This document shows positions 12,411 through 20,059 of a stretch of DNA of 23,162 nucleotides, in pieces; the stretch's first letter is position 1; each line of letters opens with the position of its first letter. Position numbers and translations under genes: made by a program. This DNA is from a virus. The stretch is taken from positions 1 through 23,162 of the IMG/VR virus record IMGVR_UViG_3300026276_000083; one strand, 5' to 3'. The notes under the pieces were generated by a model that saw nothing but the letters and a program-made list of their open reading frames with translations, ran no database searches and was not told where the DNA came from.

Positions 12411-14590
12411 ATATTCGATACGGATCTGTATGCAGCGGCATTGAAGCGGCCAGCTGTGCATGGGAATCGCTGGGCTGGCAGCCAGCATGGTTCTCTGAGA
12501 TCGAACCATTCCCGTCAGCAGTACTTGCACACCACTGGCCGGAAGTAGCCAACCTTGGTGACATGACCAAAATAGCCGCGGCAATCTCTTCGGGAAATGT
12601 TGAGGCACCAGACGTACTTGTCGGCGGCACACCATGCCAGGCCTTCAGCGTCGCGGGACTACGTGCAGGACTTGAAGATGCCCGCGGGCAATTAACCCTT
12701 TCATATGTGGAATTAGCCAATGCCATTGACAGCAAGCGTCGCGAAAACGGACAACAGCCCGCAATCATCGTCTGGGAAAACGTGCCCGGAGTCCTCTCAA
12801 GTAAAGACAATGCCTTCGGGTGCTTTTTGGGAGCACTTGCCGGCGAAAGCTGTGAGTTGCAGCCAGCAGGGAGAAAATGGGCGAACGCAGGTTGTGTGTC
12901 TGGACCAGAAAGGACTATTGCCTGGCGAACCCTTGATGCTCAATTTTTCGGAGTGGCCCAACGCCGCCGACGTGTGTTCGTTGTCGCAAGTGCTCGTCAG
13001 GACGTCGATCCCGCCTCAATACTTTTTGAGTTCGAAAGCGTGCGCCGGGATACTCCGCCGAGCCGAAAATCGCAACCGGCAGTTGCCGCTCTTACTGCAA
13101 ACGGCGTTGGAACATGTGGTGCAGATGACAACCAAGCACAAGCTGGTCATTTAGTTGCGGGAACTTTGCTGAACAATGGCAAGGCTGCTGGTTCAGCCAC
13201 TCAGCAAGACGCAGAGAACGGACTTCTCGTTACTGAAACTTATAGTTCCAATGGTCATGGATCTTTTGTGCAAGGCATTAGCGCTTTACGTGCCAAGGCT
13301 GGTGCCGACCATGAAAGCTTGGAAGTGTGTATCACAGGTGATGTTACCCATACGCTAAAAGGTGAAGGATTCGATGGGTCAGAAGATGGTACAGGCAGGG
13401 GGCAACCGATCGTGGCTTTTGCTGAAAATAGCCGCAGTGAGGTCAGATACGAAGGAAAAGATGGCGAAATTACCGGCGCATTATCTACTGGCGGCGGAAA
13501 GCCGGGGCAGGGTATTCCGTGTGTTCTCGAACCATTCACTCTTTCTGTCCGTGGTCGTGCAGATGGGTCCAGCTTTGAGTACAGGCAAGATGGAACGGCC
13601 AACGCATTACTCACGCCGAGCGGAGGCCGCGCAGGCATAAATGTTGGTGCAGTTGCTTTTGGAATGCAGGTCCGCCGCCTGATGCCCGTTGAATGTGAAC
13701 GCCTTCAGGGCATGCCCGACAACCACACCCTGATCCCTTGGCGTGGAAAGTCCGCTGATAAATGTCCAGACGGACCACGTTATAAAGCGATTGGAAACAG
13801 TATGGCTGTACCGGTAATGGCATGGATAGGAACCCGTATTGATATGGCGATATACATAAGCGTTGAGTCCATAGAACAAATCGTAACTGAAGATGTTAGC
13901 GAAATAGCCGAGTCGGATTCAACCGCGCTGAGTAACAAATATGTGCTGGCGTTGCATGAGTTGCGTGATAAGCCAGCCCATAAATTGAAAGAAGTTGGCG
14001 ATCAATGGCGCACGCCGGACTCACTTTTCTGGGGTATCAATGCCATGTTCGGCCCGTTGGTTCTCGATCTCTTTACCGATGGTGAAAACAGCAAATGCCC
14101 GGCTTTCTATACCGCCGAAGACAATGCAATCACTCAGGACTGGTCAGCTCGCTTAAGTGAATTGAATGGTGCTGCATTTGCTAATCCCCCTTACTCCCGA
14201 GCCAGCAAACACGATGGTCAATACATTACCGGCATGAGCCATATCATCAATCATGCATTCCAGATGCGTGAGCTGGGTGGCCGCTACGTGTTCTTGATTA
14301 AAGCAGCAACGTCAGAAACATGGTGGCCAGAAGGCGCGGATCACGTCTCATTTGTTCGCGGGCGTATTGGTTTTGATGCTCCATCTTGGTTTGTGCCTGC
14401 AGATAAAGACCAGGTTCCGACTGGCGCTTTCTTTGCTGGCGCGATCGTCGTGTTTGATAAGACATGGCGTGGCCCGGCAATCAGTTATGTCAGCAGAGAA
14501 CAGCTGCTGGCGCAGGGGGAGGCATTCCTTGAGCAAATCCGCTGGCAGGCGGCGCGCCTTAACAATTCAACGTCGGAGGTGGCAGCGTGA
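12407..14590 (+). CDS. Fused DNA cytosine-C5 and adenine-N6 methyltransferase
   Basis: A 727-residue two-enzyme protein. Residues 1-480 are a C5-cytosine methyltransferase, with motif I YGSVCSGIEAA, motif IV GGTPCQAFS (catalytic C77), motif VI ENV (124-126), motif VIII QRRRR (185-189), a long recognition region (about 215-420), motif IX RRLMPVECERLQGMPD and motif X AIGNSMAVPV. After a ~50-residue linker, 530-727 is a phage N-6-adenine methyltransferase (Dam type), with QWRTPDSLFWGIN, LDLFTDGENSKCPAFYTAEDN and catalytic NPPY (593-596). It starts and ends in 4-bp overlaps. The likely role is to methylate phage DNA against host restriction. No cognate nuclease is seen. Confidence 0.9.
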   Translation: MNIRYGSVCSGIEAASCAWESLGWQPAWFSEIEPFPSAVLAHHWPEVANLGDMTKIAAAISSGNVEAPDVLVGGTPCQAFSVAGLRAGLEDARGQLTLSYVELANAIDSKRRENGQQPAIIVWENVPGVLSSKDNAFGCFLGALAGESCELQPAGRKWANAGCVSGPERTIAWRTLDAQFFGVAQRRRRVFVVASARQDVDPASILFEFESVRRDTPPSRKSQPAVAALTANGVGTCGADDNQAQAGHLVAGTLLNNGKAAGSATQQDAENGLLVTETYSSNGHGSFVQGISALRAKAGADHESLEVCITGDVTHTLKGEGFDGSEDGTGRGQPIVAFAENSRSEVRYEGKDGEITGALSTGGGKPGQGIPCVLEPFTLSVRGRADGSSFEYRQDGTANALLTPSGGRAGINVGAVAFGMQVRRLMPVECERLQGMPDNHTLIPWRGKSADKCPDGPRYKAIGNSMAVPVMAWIGTRIDMAIYISVESIEQIVTEDVSEIAESDSTALSNKYVLALHELRDKPAHKLKEVGDQWRTPDSLFWGINAMFGPLVLDLFTDGENSKCPAFYTAEDNAITQDWSARLSELNGAAFANPPYSRASKHDGQYITGMSHIINHAFQMRELGGRYVFLIKAATSETWWPEGADHVSFVRGRIGFDAPSWFVPADKDQVPTGAFFAGAIVVFDKTWRGPAISYVSREQLLAQGEAFLEQIRWQAARLNNSTSEVAA

Positions 14591-14742
14591 ACGAACTTCA
14601 GAAAATTTGGCTTGATGCCTATCGCAGCTATCTCAAGGCTGCATCACCTACTGGCGAGCTTTGCCCGTCGGATCACGATAGTGCGCTTGATCATGCCGAT
14701 GCTGTGCTGAATAGCCTGCTCAAAGCAGGGGAGGTGAAATAG
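14587..14742 (+). CDS. Hypothetical phage protein, 51 aa (GTG start)
   Basis: The GTG start overlaps the methyltransferase stop (GTGA) and the TAG stop overlaps the next GTG (TAGTG). Such continuous coupling argues for a real gene. GGAGG lies 9 nt before the start. The product begins MNELQKIWLDAYRSYLKAAS and is acidic and helical. No family is recognised. Confidence 0.6.
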   Translation: MNELQKIWLDAYRSYLKAASPTGELCPSDHDSALDHADAVLNSLLKAGEVK

Positions 14743-15017
14743 TGAAAACGGGAACGGTAAATATAAATAACTGCGTCAAAGTAAAACTGAACGAATTTGG
14801 CCTGGCTGTCATGAAATCCCAGCGTGAAAAGCTTCAGGTATTAGCGCCAAGCCTGCCTGACTTCACGCCTCCCGCAGTCGATTCAGAAGGTTATTCAAAG
14901 TTTCAGATATGGGAATTAATGCAGACCTTCGGACCGGTTCTATATCTGGGTGGTGAGCTTCCGTTCGATAGCGAAATTCACTTCACCAACGTAGCGGTTA
15001 CCGAGGTGGCTGAATGA
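14742..15017 (+). CDS. Hypothetical phage protein, 91 aa (GTG start)
   Basis: Begins MKTGTVNINNCVKVKLNEFG and contains YSKFQIWELMQTFGPVLYLGGELPF. Similar short proteins sit next to RusA in other enterobacterial phages, without known function. It overlaps the upstream gene by TAGTG and rusA by 4 bp (ATGA). AGGGGAGGTG just upstream is the ribosome binding site. No signal peptide or catalytic motif is seen. Confidence 0.72.
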   Translation: MKTGTVNINNCVKVKLNEFGLAVMKSQREKLQVLAPSLPDFTPPAVDSEGYSKFQIWELMQTFGPVLYLGGELPFDSEIHFTNVAVTEVAE

Positions 15018-15388
15018 ATCTCACACTCCCATTCCCACCGAGCATGAATGGTTATTGGCGCTCACCCGGTAAGGGGGCAAAGATCAGCGAACGCGGGAGA
15101 ATCTATCGGTCAAACGCCATCGGTGCGGTGTATGAACAGCTGCGCCGCCGCCCTCAGCCATTACAGCAGGATGTGCAGGTCACGGTCATCCTGTACCCGC
15201 CGAACCGTGCAAAGCGCGATCTGGATAATTTCTTCAAAGCACTGTTCGACAGCCTGACACACGCGGGCGTGTGGGCAGACGATAGCCAAATTAAACGGAT
15301 ATCTGCTGAGTGGGGACCTGTAACAAAGTTGGGAAGAGCTGAATTAACAATCACTGATTTCAAACCTGCCGGTGTGCAGCCGGTTTAA
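15014..15388 (+). CDS. rusA: RusA family Holliday junction resolvase
   Basis: Homodimeric endonuclease that cuts Holliday junctions during phage recombination and before packaging. The 124 residues match the family length (about 120). The start MNLTLPFPPSMNGYWR, the acidic metal site RDLDNFFKALFD (D69, D71, with K75) and DDSQI (D90) correspond to E. coli RusA D70, D72, K76 and D91. It overlaps the upstream gene as ATGA. Its last codons overlap the second TGTGCAG hairpin. Confidence 0.93.
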   Translation: MNLTLPFPPSMNGYWRSPGKGAKISERGRIYRSNAIGAVYEQLRRRPQPLQQDVQVTVILYPPNRAKRDLDNFFKALFDSLTHAGVWADDSQIKRISAEWGPVTKLGRAELTITDFKPAGVQPV

Positions 15389-15402
15389 CGTGTGGGGTAT
15401 TT
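15368..15402 (+). promoter_or_regulatory. TGTGCAG-loop hairpin plus GTGTGGGG ribosome binding site, copy 2
   Basis: GCCGG (15368-15372), the loop TGTGCAG and CCGGT (15380-15384, outer pair G-T) form a hairpin across the rusA stop. It is followed by TTAACGTGTGGGGT and the ATG at 15403. It shares the loop and the trailing sequence with the copies before xis and at 10586. Confidence 0.6.
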
Positions 15403-16098
15403 ATGTCGAACAGTTTGCTGACAGGAAAAGTGGTAACGATGTCGAGCCGAGAGATAGCGGCGCTGGTGCAAAGTAAGCACAGCGATGTGAAGCGCTCGGC
15501 TGAACGGCTTGTAGTTGGTGGAATTTTAAGCGCGCCATTGGCGCACACCCCCTATTTGCATGAGCAAAACGGTCAGGAATATCAGGAATACTGGTTCAAT
15601 AAACGTGATTCTCTGGTGTTGGTCGCTCAGCTGTCTCCGCAGTTTACGGCGGCGGTTATTGACCGTTGGCAGAAATTGGAAGAACAGACTCAGGTTCCGC
15701 AGTCACTACCTGAAGCGCTACGCCTCGCTGCTGATCTGGCAGAGGAAAAACAGGTTCTTGAATCTCAACTGGCGCTGGCGGCGCCGAAAGTGGAATTCGT
15801 TGATCAGTATGTCATTGCCAAAGGTTCGATGGGTTTCCGTTCTGTGTGCAAGCTGCTCAAGGCAAAAGAGCCAGAATTCAGGTTGTTCATGATCGATGAA
15901 AAAATCGTATACCGGCAAGACGGGCAATTTACGCCATACAGCATGCACACCGATGCTGGTCGGTTCGAAATGAAGACCGGCACAAACCCGGCCAATCAGC
16001 ATGCGTTCCGTCAGGCTCGTTTTACTCCCAAGGGGATCCAATGGATTGCCGGATTGTGGGCTGAATATCTTCGGAAGAAACAGGAGAACGCCGCGTGA
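15403..16098 (+). CDS. Rha-type phage regulator with C-terminal antirepressor (ANT) domain
   Basis: A 231-residue two-domain protein. The N-terminal Rha domain (about 1-90) reads VVTMSSREIAALVQSKHSDVKRSAERL and later WFNKRDSLVLVAQLS. The C-terminal ANT/KilA-C-type domain (about 125-230) contains FVDQYVIAKGSMGFRSVCKLL and ARFTPKGIQWI. Such proteins act as antirepressors or regulators of lytic growth in other phages. That is notable here because the repressor seems not to self-cleave. The ribosome binding site belongs to the repeated hairpin element, so its translation may be specially controlled. Confidence 0.87.
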   Translation: MSNSLLTGKVVTMSSREIAALVQSKHSDVKRSAERLVVGGILSAPLAHTPYLHEQNGQEYQEYWFNKRDSLVLVAQLSPQFTAAVIDRWQKLEEQTQVPQSLPEALRLAADLAEEKQVLESQLALAAPKVEFVDQYVIAKGSMGFRSVCKLLKAKEPEFRLFMIDEKIVYRQDGQFTPYSMHTDAGRFEMKTGTNPANQHAFRQARFTPKGIQWIAGLWAEYLRKKQENAA

Positions 16099-17108
16099 GA
16101 GTATTACTAAAGACATACCCACAGAGGGATTTGGGGATCGTGCTGTTGCGGCCGCCGGGCGACATGCTGCAGCACTTTAGCGGTAAACGTCTGCTGATCA
16201 CCGACGAGCCAGCAGACCTGCGCGGCGTGCCCGACGGTCTGGTACCGGTAGAGGCTCAGCCGTTATCGCGTGATCCGCGTCTCGCGCCCTTTCTTTCGTC
16301 AGAGCGCGTGATTGGTCTGGCTGGTGGCTGGGATGCGCTGAAGCTTTGGGTTAAGCGTAACCGCGGCTGTCAGTGCACCGACTTCGGCGGTCAATATCAT
16401 CATCATGAGCTGGTGCAGGTGCGCCGGGCGCGCGGCATGGTGTCCCTGTGCTGGTCTCACGACAATGAATACCGCGACAAAGAATCAGCCAAACTGGACG
16501 CCGCGGCGCTGGCGAACGTCACTGAATTCGTGACAGAAGCAATCCGCGCGAGGTCTCGGCTACCAGACGGCCACCGCCTGACTTTACCGGAATTGTGCTG
16601 GTGGGCAACGAGTAAGGGGCTGGCCACACAGTTGCCGGAGGAAATCATTTGCGAGGCTCTGGGCGTGAAATACCGTGTACCTGGTACCCAGATGAAAGAA
16701 TCCGACACCAACCCTTATGAGAAAGAACCGCGAGAGGCGCTGGTAAGCAACATCAAACCGGTGCTGGCGCTGGCTGTCGATCCGGAGACGAACGAGTCCT
16801 ACATGCTGCGCCCGAAGCGCCGCCGGTACGAGAACACGAAATACACCCAGTGGGTAAAGCGCCAGCCATGCTGTGCCTGTGGTAACGGGTCTGATGATCC
16901 GCACCACATCACCGGCAACGGATTTGGTGGAATGGCGACAAAAGCGCATGACCTGTTCGTGATCCCGCTGTGCAGACGGTGTCATGACTCCCTTCATGCG
17001 AATACCCAGGATTGGGAAGCAGAACACGGTACACAGGAACATCTGTTACTGACGACATTAGACCGCGCGCTGGCGATGGGTGTTATCGCTACCGGCAAAG
17101 CAAAATAA
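16095..17108 (+). CDS. DUF968 family protein, HNH-like cysteine/histidine cluster
   Basis: A 337-residue protein with a GTG start overlapping the upstream stop (GTGA). The C-terminal third carries the DUF968 signature: QPCCACGNGSDDPHHITGNG, then HDLFVIPLCRRCHDSLH. This is a zinc-bound beta-beta-alpha (HNH-like) arrangement with two CxxC pairs and an HH, suggesting a nuclease or recombination role. The N-terminal part (LLRPPGDMLQHFSGKRLLIT) is common to these phage proteins. It lies between the antirepressor and Q, where NinB/NinG-type recombination genes sit in lambda. Confidence 0.85.
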   Translation: MRVLLKTYPQRDLGIVLLRPPGDMLQHFSGKRLLITDEPADLRGVPDGLVPVEAQPLSRDPRLAPFLSSERVIGLAGGWDALKLWVKRNRGCQCTDFGGQYHHHELVQVRRARGMVSLCWSHDNEYRDKESAKLDAAALANVTEFVTEAIRARSRLPDGHRLTLPELCWWATSKGLATQLPEEIICEALGVKYRVPGTQMKESDTNPYEKEPREALVSNIKPVLALAVDPETNESYMLRPKRRRYENTKYTQWVKRQPCCACGNGSDDPHHITGNGFGGMATKAHDLFVIPLCRRCHDSLHANTQDWEAEHGTQEHLLLTTLDRALAMGVIATGKAK

Positions 17109-17121
17109 GTGTGGAGACCGC

Positions 17122-17940
17122 ATGAACCTTGAAACGATTTTGAAGCATTTTTCTCCGAAAGGCCTGTCAATCAGCGACAGTTCCCGCGCTACCGCGAGTG
17201 ATGCGCTGAATATCACTGACATTATGGCGGCGCTGGGCATGACGCAGAGCGGCGCTGAATTCGGGCTGCGCTTGTTCCTGGCAAAAGCAGGGATCAGCGA
17301 TCAGGACCGTGCGATAGCGATCGGCATGCTTACTCAGTACGCCAAACAACACGCGCCCAAGCATATCGGGAAGGTCGCCGGGCGCCGCATGGCCCAATGT
17401 CTCCGCATTATGGCCACAATGGCGTTTGAAGATTATGCGCGGTCGGCAGCGGCCACGTCTGATTGTCCGTGCTGTTCCGGTACCGGTTTTCTGAAAGAGA
17501 AGAGAACCTTTATAAATCAGTTGGCAATTGACCGTCGCGAATATCTTGAGGCGTTGCCGGGCAATTTAGGCCTGCTTTACCGCGATGAAATGAAGTCTAA
17601 AACGGAAGGCGAAGAGATAGTTGATGTCATTTGCCAGCCGTGCAAAGGAAAGGGTGTTATATCGAGCCGATGCCGTTGTAACGGGACCGGAAAAGTAGTC
17701 GATCGGGAGAAGTCGATTCTGATGGGGCTGCCGGTAGAAAAGGAATGCCCGCGCTGTCATGGTGTTGGTTATTCCCGCCTGCCAGCGTCAGTAGCGCACC
17801 GCGCCGTGAAAGCTTTGCTCCCAGACCTGCCAGAGAGAACGTGGAACAACAGCTGGAAACCATTTTACGAAAAGCTAATAACCAAATGCTTCATTGAGGA
17901 GTCGGCAGCAGAGTCGGAATTTAAAAAGGTAACCCAGTGA
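17122..17940 (+). CDS. Late antiterminator Q, zinc-finger type
   Basis: Antitermination protein of the Antiterm family (phage 82 Q type), 272 residues. The middle carries four DnaJ-like cysteine repeats: CPCCSGTG, CQPCKGKG, CRCNGTG and CPRCHGVG. It loads on RNA polymerase at the late promoter just downstream and lets it pass terminators such as tR' and those in the late operon. I chose ATG 17122 with GTGTGGAG upstream; the longer frame from 17080 overlaps the DUF968 gene. It is the last gene of the right early operon. Confidence 0.88.
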   Translation: MNLETILKHFSPKGLSISDSSRATASDALNITDIMAALGMTQSGAEFGLRLFLAKAGISDQDRAIAIGMLTQYAKQHAPKHIGKVAGRRMAQCLRIMATMAFEDYARSAAATSDCPCCSGTGFLKEKRTFINQLAIDRREYLEALPGNLGLLYRDEMKSKTEGEEIVDVICQPCKGKGVISSRCRCNGTGKVVDREKSILMGLPVEKECPRCHGVGYSRLPASVAHRAVKALLPDLPERTWNNSWKPFYEKLITKCFIEESAAESEFKKVTQ

Positions 17941-17948
17941 TTTAGACG

Positions 17949-17977
17949 TTGCAAAAGTTGCCGAATCTGGCTAGATT
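17949..17977 (+). promoter_or_regulatory. Candidate late promoter pR'
   Basis: TTGCAA (17949-17954), a 17-bp spacer and TAGATT (17972-17977) lie 9 bp after the Q stop, where lambdoid late promoters sit. Transcription would start near 17984 and meet the terminator at 18010-18040 after a short leader, as in the lambda pR'-tR' pair. Confidence 0.6.
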
Positions 17978-18009
17978 TATCCCAATGATGGAAAATTATA
18001 CCTGATATC

Positions 18010-18040
18010 AAGCCTCGGCACTCGCCGGGGCTTTGTCGTT
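18010..18040 (+). terminator. Terminator tR' in the late leader
   Basis: AAGCCTCGGC pairs with GCCGGGGCTT (one G-T pair) around the loop ACTC. The T-rich TGTCGTTTCT follows. In lysogens it should stop late transcription; Q should override it. Confidence 0.7.
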
Positions 18041-18265
18041 TCTGGAGGATAGTAAAATGCACCAGTAAACGGATAGACCGCAGGCGTCAGCCAACGCAGC
18101 AGTAGTGATGCTGCTCCGAGTCCCCATAGTGGGAGCCAGATGCAGGTCCGAACTGCAATATGCGCTGGTGAGGGTTAATAAAGAAAAAGACATACCGGTA
18201 GAGCAGCTCGAACGCCAAACGAGCACCGGTTATTAGCGGCGGAGAGCGACAGAACACTCAAGGGC
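18041..18265 (+). other. Late-leader region without a clear gene, rich in hairpins
   Basis: GGAGG followed by ATG at 18058 gives only a three-codon frame. A 42-codon frame (18108-18236, MLLRVPIVGARCRSELQYAL) has no ribosome binding site and may be a decayed gene. Several RNA stems are possible: CCC/GGG near 18122-18133, TGCAG/CTGCA with a 7-nt loop (18141-18157), and the nested stem at 18194-18230. No tRNA passes inspection. I cannot assign a function. Confidence 0.45.
18194..18230 (+). repeat. Nested stem-loop in late leader
   Basis: ACCGGT at 18194-18199 pairs with ACCGGT at 18225-18230. Inside, GCTCG pairs with CGAGC around AACGCCAAA, leaving a one-sided bulge AGAGCA. It has no T-run, so it is not an intrinsic terminator. 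Confidence 0.45.
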
Positions 18266-18397
18266 ATGAGCGCGGCCACTGCGAAAAGTGGTATGGAATT
18301 AGAATATGCACATACTACTCAACCGTCATGTTTGAGATTCAATCTAACCGCTTTATCTGGGATAGTGGCGATACCTTACTATTCCAGAGAATTTATA

Positions 18398-18685
18398 ATG
18401 ATTGAGTGGGTGCAGGAGTGTTTTTTTAAAATTATTCAACATTACAGAGGAATGACAACATTTCTCTTTATTGTTGCGATGATTAAACTGATATATCCGA
18501 CTGTTTTTTTAATATTAAATAAAAGATTAGATATCTCAGAGCGCAAAAGAAGAATTAAGATTCTGACAGATAAAGGTTTTTCTCAAGAAATAGCGAAGGT
18601 TATGGTTAAACAAGAGTTTAATTTAGCCAAAAAACCTAGTTGGATCGTAAGGCTTTTCACGAAAGTTTTTAGAACCAAAAAGTAA
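18398..18685 (+). CDS. AT-rich moron: small membrane-anchored protein, 95 aa
   Basis: The protein starts MIEWVQECFFKIIQHYRG, has one hydrophobic segment TTFLFIVAMIKLIYPTVFLIL (about 19-39), then a basic cytoplasmic part (NKRLDISERKRRIKILTDKG) and a basic tail. AGAGA lies 7 nt before ATG 18398; the longer frame to 18266 lacks a better site. The gene is clearly more AT-rich than its neighbours and ends with its own strong terminator. Both are marks of a recently gained moron expressed in the lysogen. I do not recognise the family. Exclusion or toxicity functions are possible but unsupported. Confidence 0.65.
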   Translation: MIEWVQECFFKIIQHYRGMTTFLFIVAMIKLIYPTVFLILNKRLDISERKRRIKILTDKGFSQEIAKVMVKQEFNLAKKPSWIVRLFTKVFRTKK

Positions 18686-18694
18686 ACAAATTGC

Positions 18695-18718
18695 GGTCCG
18701 CTTAGGCGGGCCTTTTTT
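18695..18718 (+). terminator. Intrinsic terminator after the AT-rich moron
   Basis: GGTCCGC pairs with GCGGGCC (one G-T pair) around TTAG and is followed by six T residues. It isolates the moron from the lysis genes unless polymerase carries Q. Confidence 0.85.
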
Positions 18719-18768
18719 ATGCCCTCAATTCGGTTGTGAGGACACCAACAGCGATAAGGGGTTTATCA

Positions 18769-19152
18769 ATGTCTGATCCATTGTCTGGCGCTGCTGGTGC
18801 CACTGTGGCACTTGCTGGCGTCAGTATATTCGGATGGGTTAGCGGTCTGGACTATGGCGTAGTTTTCGGTTCCTTTGCTGGCGCCATGTTCTATGTCACC
18901 TCAGCCACTGACCTTACTCTTCTTCGCCGGGCCTCTTATTTCTGTGTGTCCTTCATGGTAGGGCTTTTCGGGGCTGGCGTGACGGGTTCGAAATTATCTT
19001 CATGGCTCGGATACAGCGATAAACCATTGGATGCTCTGGGCGCGTTAATCATTGCAGCAATAGCAGTTCAGCTGCTGACCTTTGCGAGCAACAGAGCGAA
19101 AAACCCAACATCACTGATTGATCGGTGGAGGGGGAACAGTGGTAATAAATGA
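18769..19152 (+). CDS. Holin-like membrane protein, 127 aa
   Basis: Several hydrophobic segments are visible: GAAGATVALAGVSIFGWV, YGVVFGSFAGAMFYVTSA, ASYFCVSFMVGLFGAGVT and LGALIIAAIAVQLL. A basic tail (DRWRGNSGNK) follows. It fits putative phage holins found upstream of GH19 endolysins. AAGGGG lies 7 nt before ATG 18769. It would form inner-membrane lesions that release the endolysin at the end of the lytic cycle. It overlaps the second membrane protein by 14 bp. Confidence 0.78.
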   Translation: MSDPLSGAAGATVALAGVSIFGWVSGLDYGVVFGSFAGAMFYVTSATDLTLLRRASYFCVSFMVGLFGAGVTGSKLSSWLGYSDKPLDALGALIIAAIAVQLLTFASNRAKNPTSLIDRWRGNSGNK

Positions 19153-19426
19153 CCCGCTGGTGATTGGCAACGTAGTGCTTTGCAGCCTGGTTGTCATTCG
19201 CCTCAGCTTCTTCCGTAAGAAGGGCGCTACCCATCGGACATGGGCTTCATGGCTGGCATACCTGCTGATCCTGGCATATGCGACGGTTCCGCTCCGATTC
19301 ATGTTCGATCACTACACCAGCACCCACTGGGCGGCTTTCGCAATCAACGCGATCATCTGCGTTGCTGTGTATCGAACCGGTGGCAACGTCGCCAAACTAT
19401 TCAGCGCCCTGAGACATCCACAATGA
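19139..19426 (+). CDS. Phage_holin_3-type membrane protein, 95 aa (GTG start)
   Basis: Begins MVINDPLVIGNVVLCSLVVI, then RTWASWLAYLLILAYATVPLRFMF and THWAAFAINAIICVAVYRTGG. It has three membrane segments, as in the 3-TM holin family (Phage_holin_3_7). GGAGG lies 7 nt before GTG 19139, which fixes the start; the upstream in-frame ATT or ATG-like codons have none. It overlaps the first holin and is coupled to the endolysin by ATGA. With two holin-like proteins, one may act as antiholin. Confidence 0.8.
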   Translation: MVINDPLVIGNVVLCSLVVIRLSFFRKKGATHRTWASWLAYLLILAYATVPLRFMFDHYTSTHWAAFAINAIICVAVYRTGGNVAKLFSALRHPQ

Positions 19427-20049
19427 CAAAAGAACAATTTACCAAGGCGGCTTCCCTCAGCGCCGACTTAGCCGCGCGCTGGTATCCGCATGTGGTGTCC
19501 ACGATGGCTGAATTCGACATTTCCACCCCGGCGCGTCAGGCAGCATTCATTGCGCAGGTGGGGCATGAGTCCGGTGGATTTAAAACCCTGGTCGAGTCTT
19601 TCAACTATTCGATAGCCGGGCTTTCAGTGTTTACGCGCCTCACGGCATCACAGCGTGAACAGCTTGGGCGCCGGAATGGTGAAGGTCCGCTGCCTGTTGA
19701 GCGCCAACGCGCCATTGCCAATCTTGCCTATGGTGGCCGGTATGGCAACAAAGCGGCGGGTGACGGATATAAATTCCGTGGACGGGGACTGAAACAAATC
19801 ACGTTCCTCGATAATTATCTGGCCTGTGGCCGCGCGCTGGGCATCGACCTAATCACCGATCCTGACCTGCTCCTTAAAGATGAATACGCGGCGCGGTCGG
19901 CGGGCTGGTTCTGGAAAGCCAATAACTGCAACAGCTTTGCCGACTCCAGCGACTTTGTGGGCCTGACCAAACGCATCAACGGTGGCGTGAATGGTCTGGC
20001 CGATCGGCAGGCTCGTCTGGCAATTGCCCAGAAAGCGCTGAGCATCTGA
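19423..20049 (+). CDS. GH19 family endolysin
   Basis: Muralytic glycosidase (chitinase-class-I-like fold), 208 residues. FIAQVGHESGGFKTLVESFNY holds the catalytic glutamate E49 and a second acidic residue E58. YKFRGRGLKQITFLDNY is the conserved substrate-cleft motif, and INGGVNGLADR near the C-terminus is typical. It has no signal peptide, so export would depend on the holins. The ATG at 19423 overlaps the holin stop; a longer frame from 19240 is shadow. Confidence 0.92.
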   Translation: MTKEQFTKAASLSADLAARWYPHVVSTMAEFDISTPARQAAFIAQVGHESGGFKTLVESFNYSIAGLSVFTRLTASQREQLGRRNGEGPLPVERQRAIANLAYGGRYGNKAAGDGYKFRGRGLKQITFLDNYLACGRALGIDLITDPDLLLKDEYAARSAGWFWKANNCNSFADSSDFVGLTKRINGGVNGLADRQARLAIAQKALSI

Positions 20050-20059
20050 GAGGCATGAC

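Noticed and set aside
12720-13154. 144-codon frame in the methyltransferase gene
   Set aside because: Lies wholly inside a well-supported gene with conserved motifs; shadow frame without its own ribosome binding site.
12407-14590. Restriction-modification system
   Set aside because: No endonuclease-like gene lies next to the methyltransferase; an orphan protective phage methyltransferase fits better.
18008-18226. 72-codon minus-strand frame in the late leader
   Set aside because: Antisense to the late operon, spans the tR' hairpin, no ribosome binding site.
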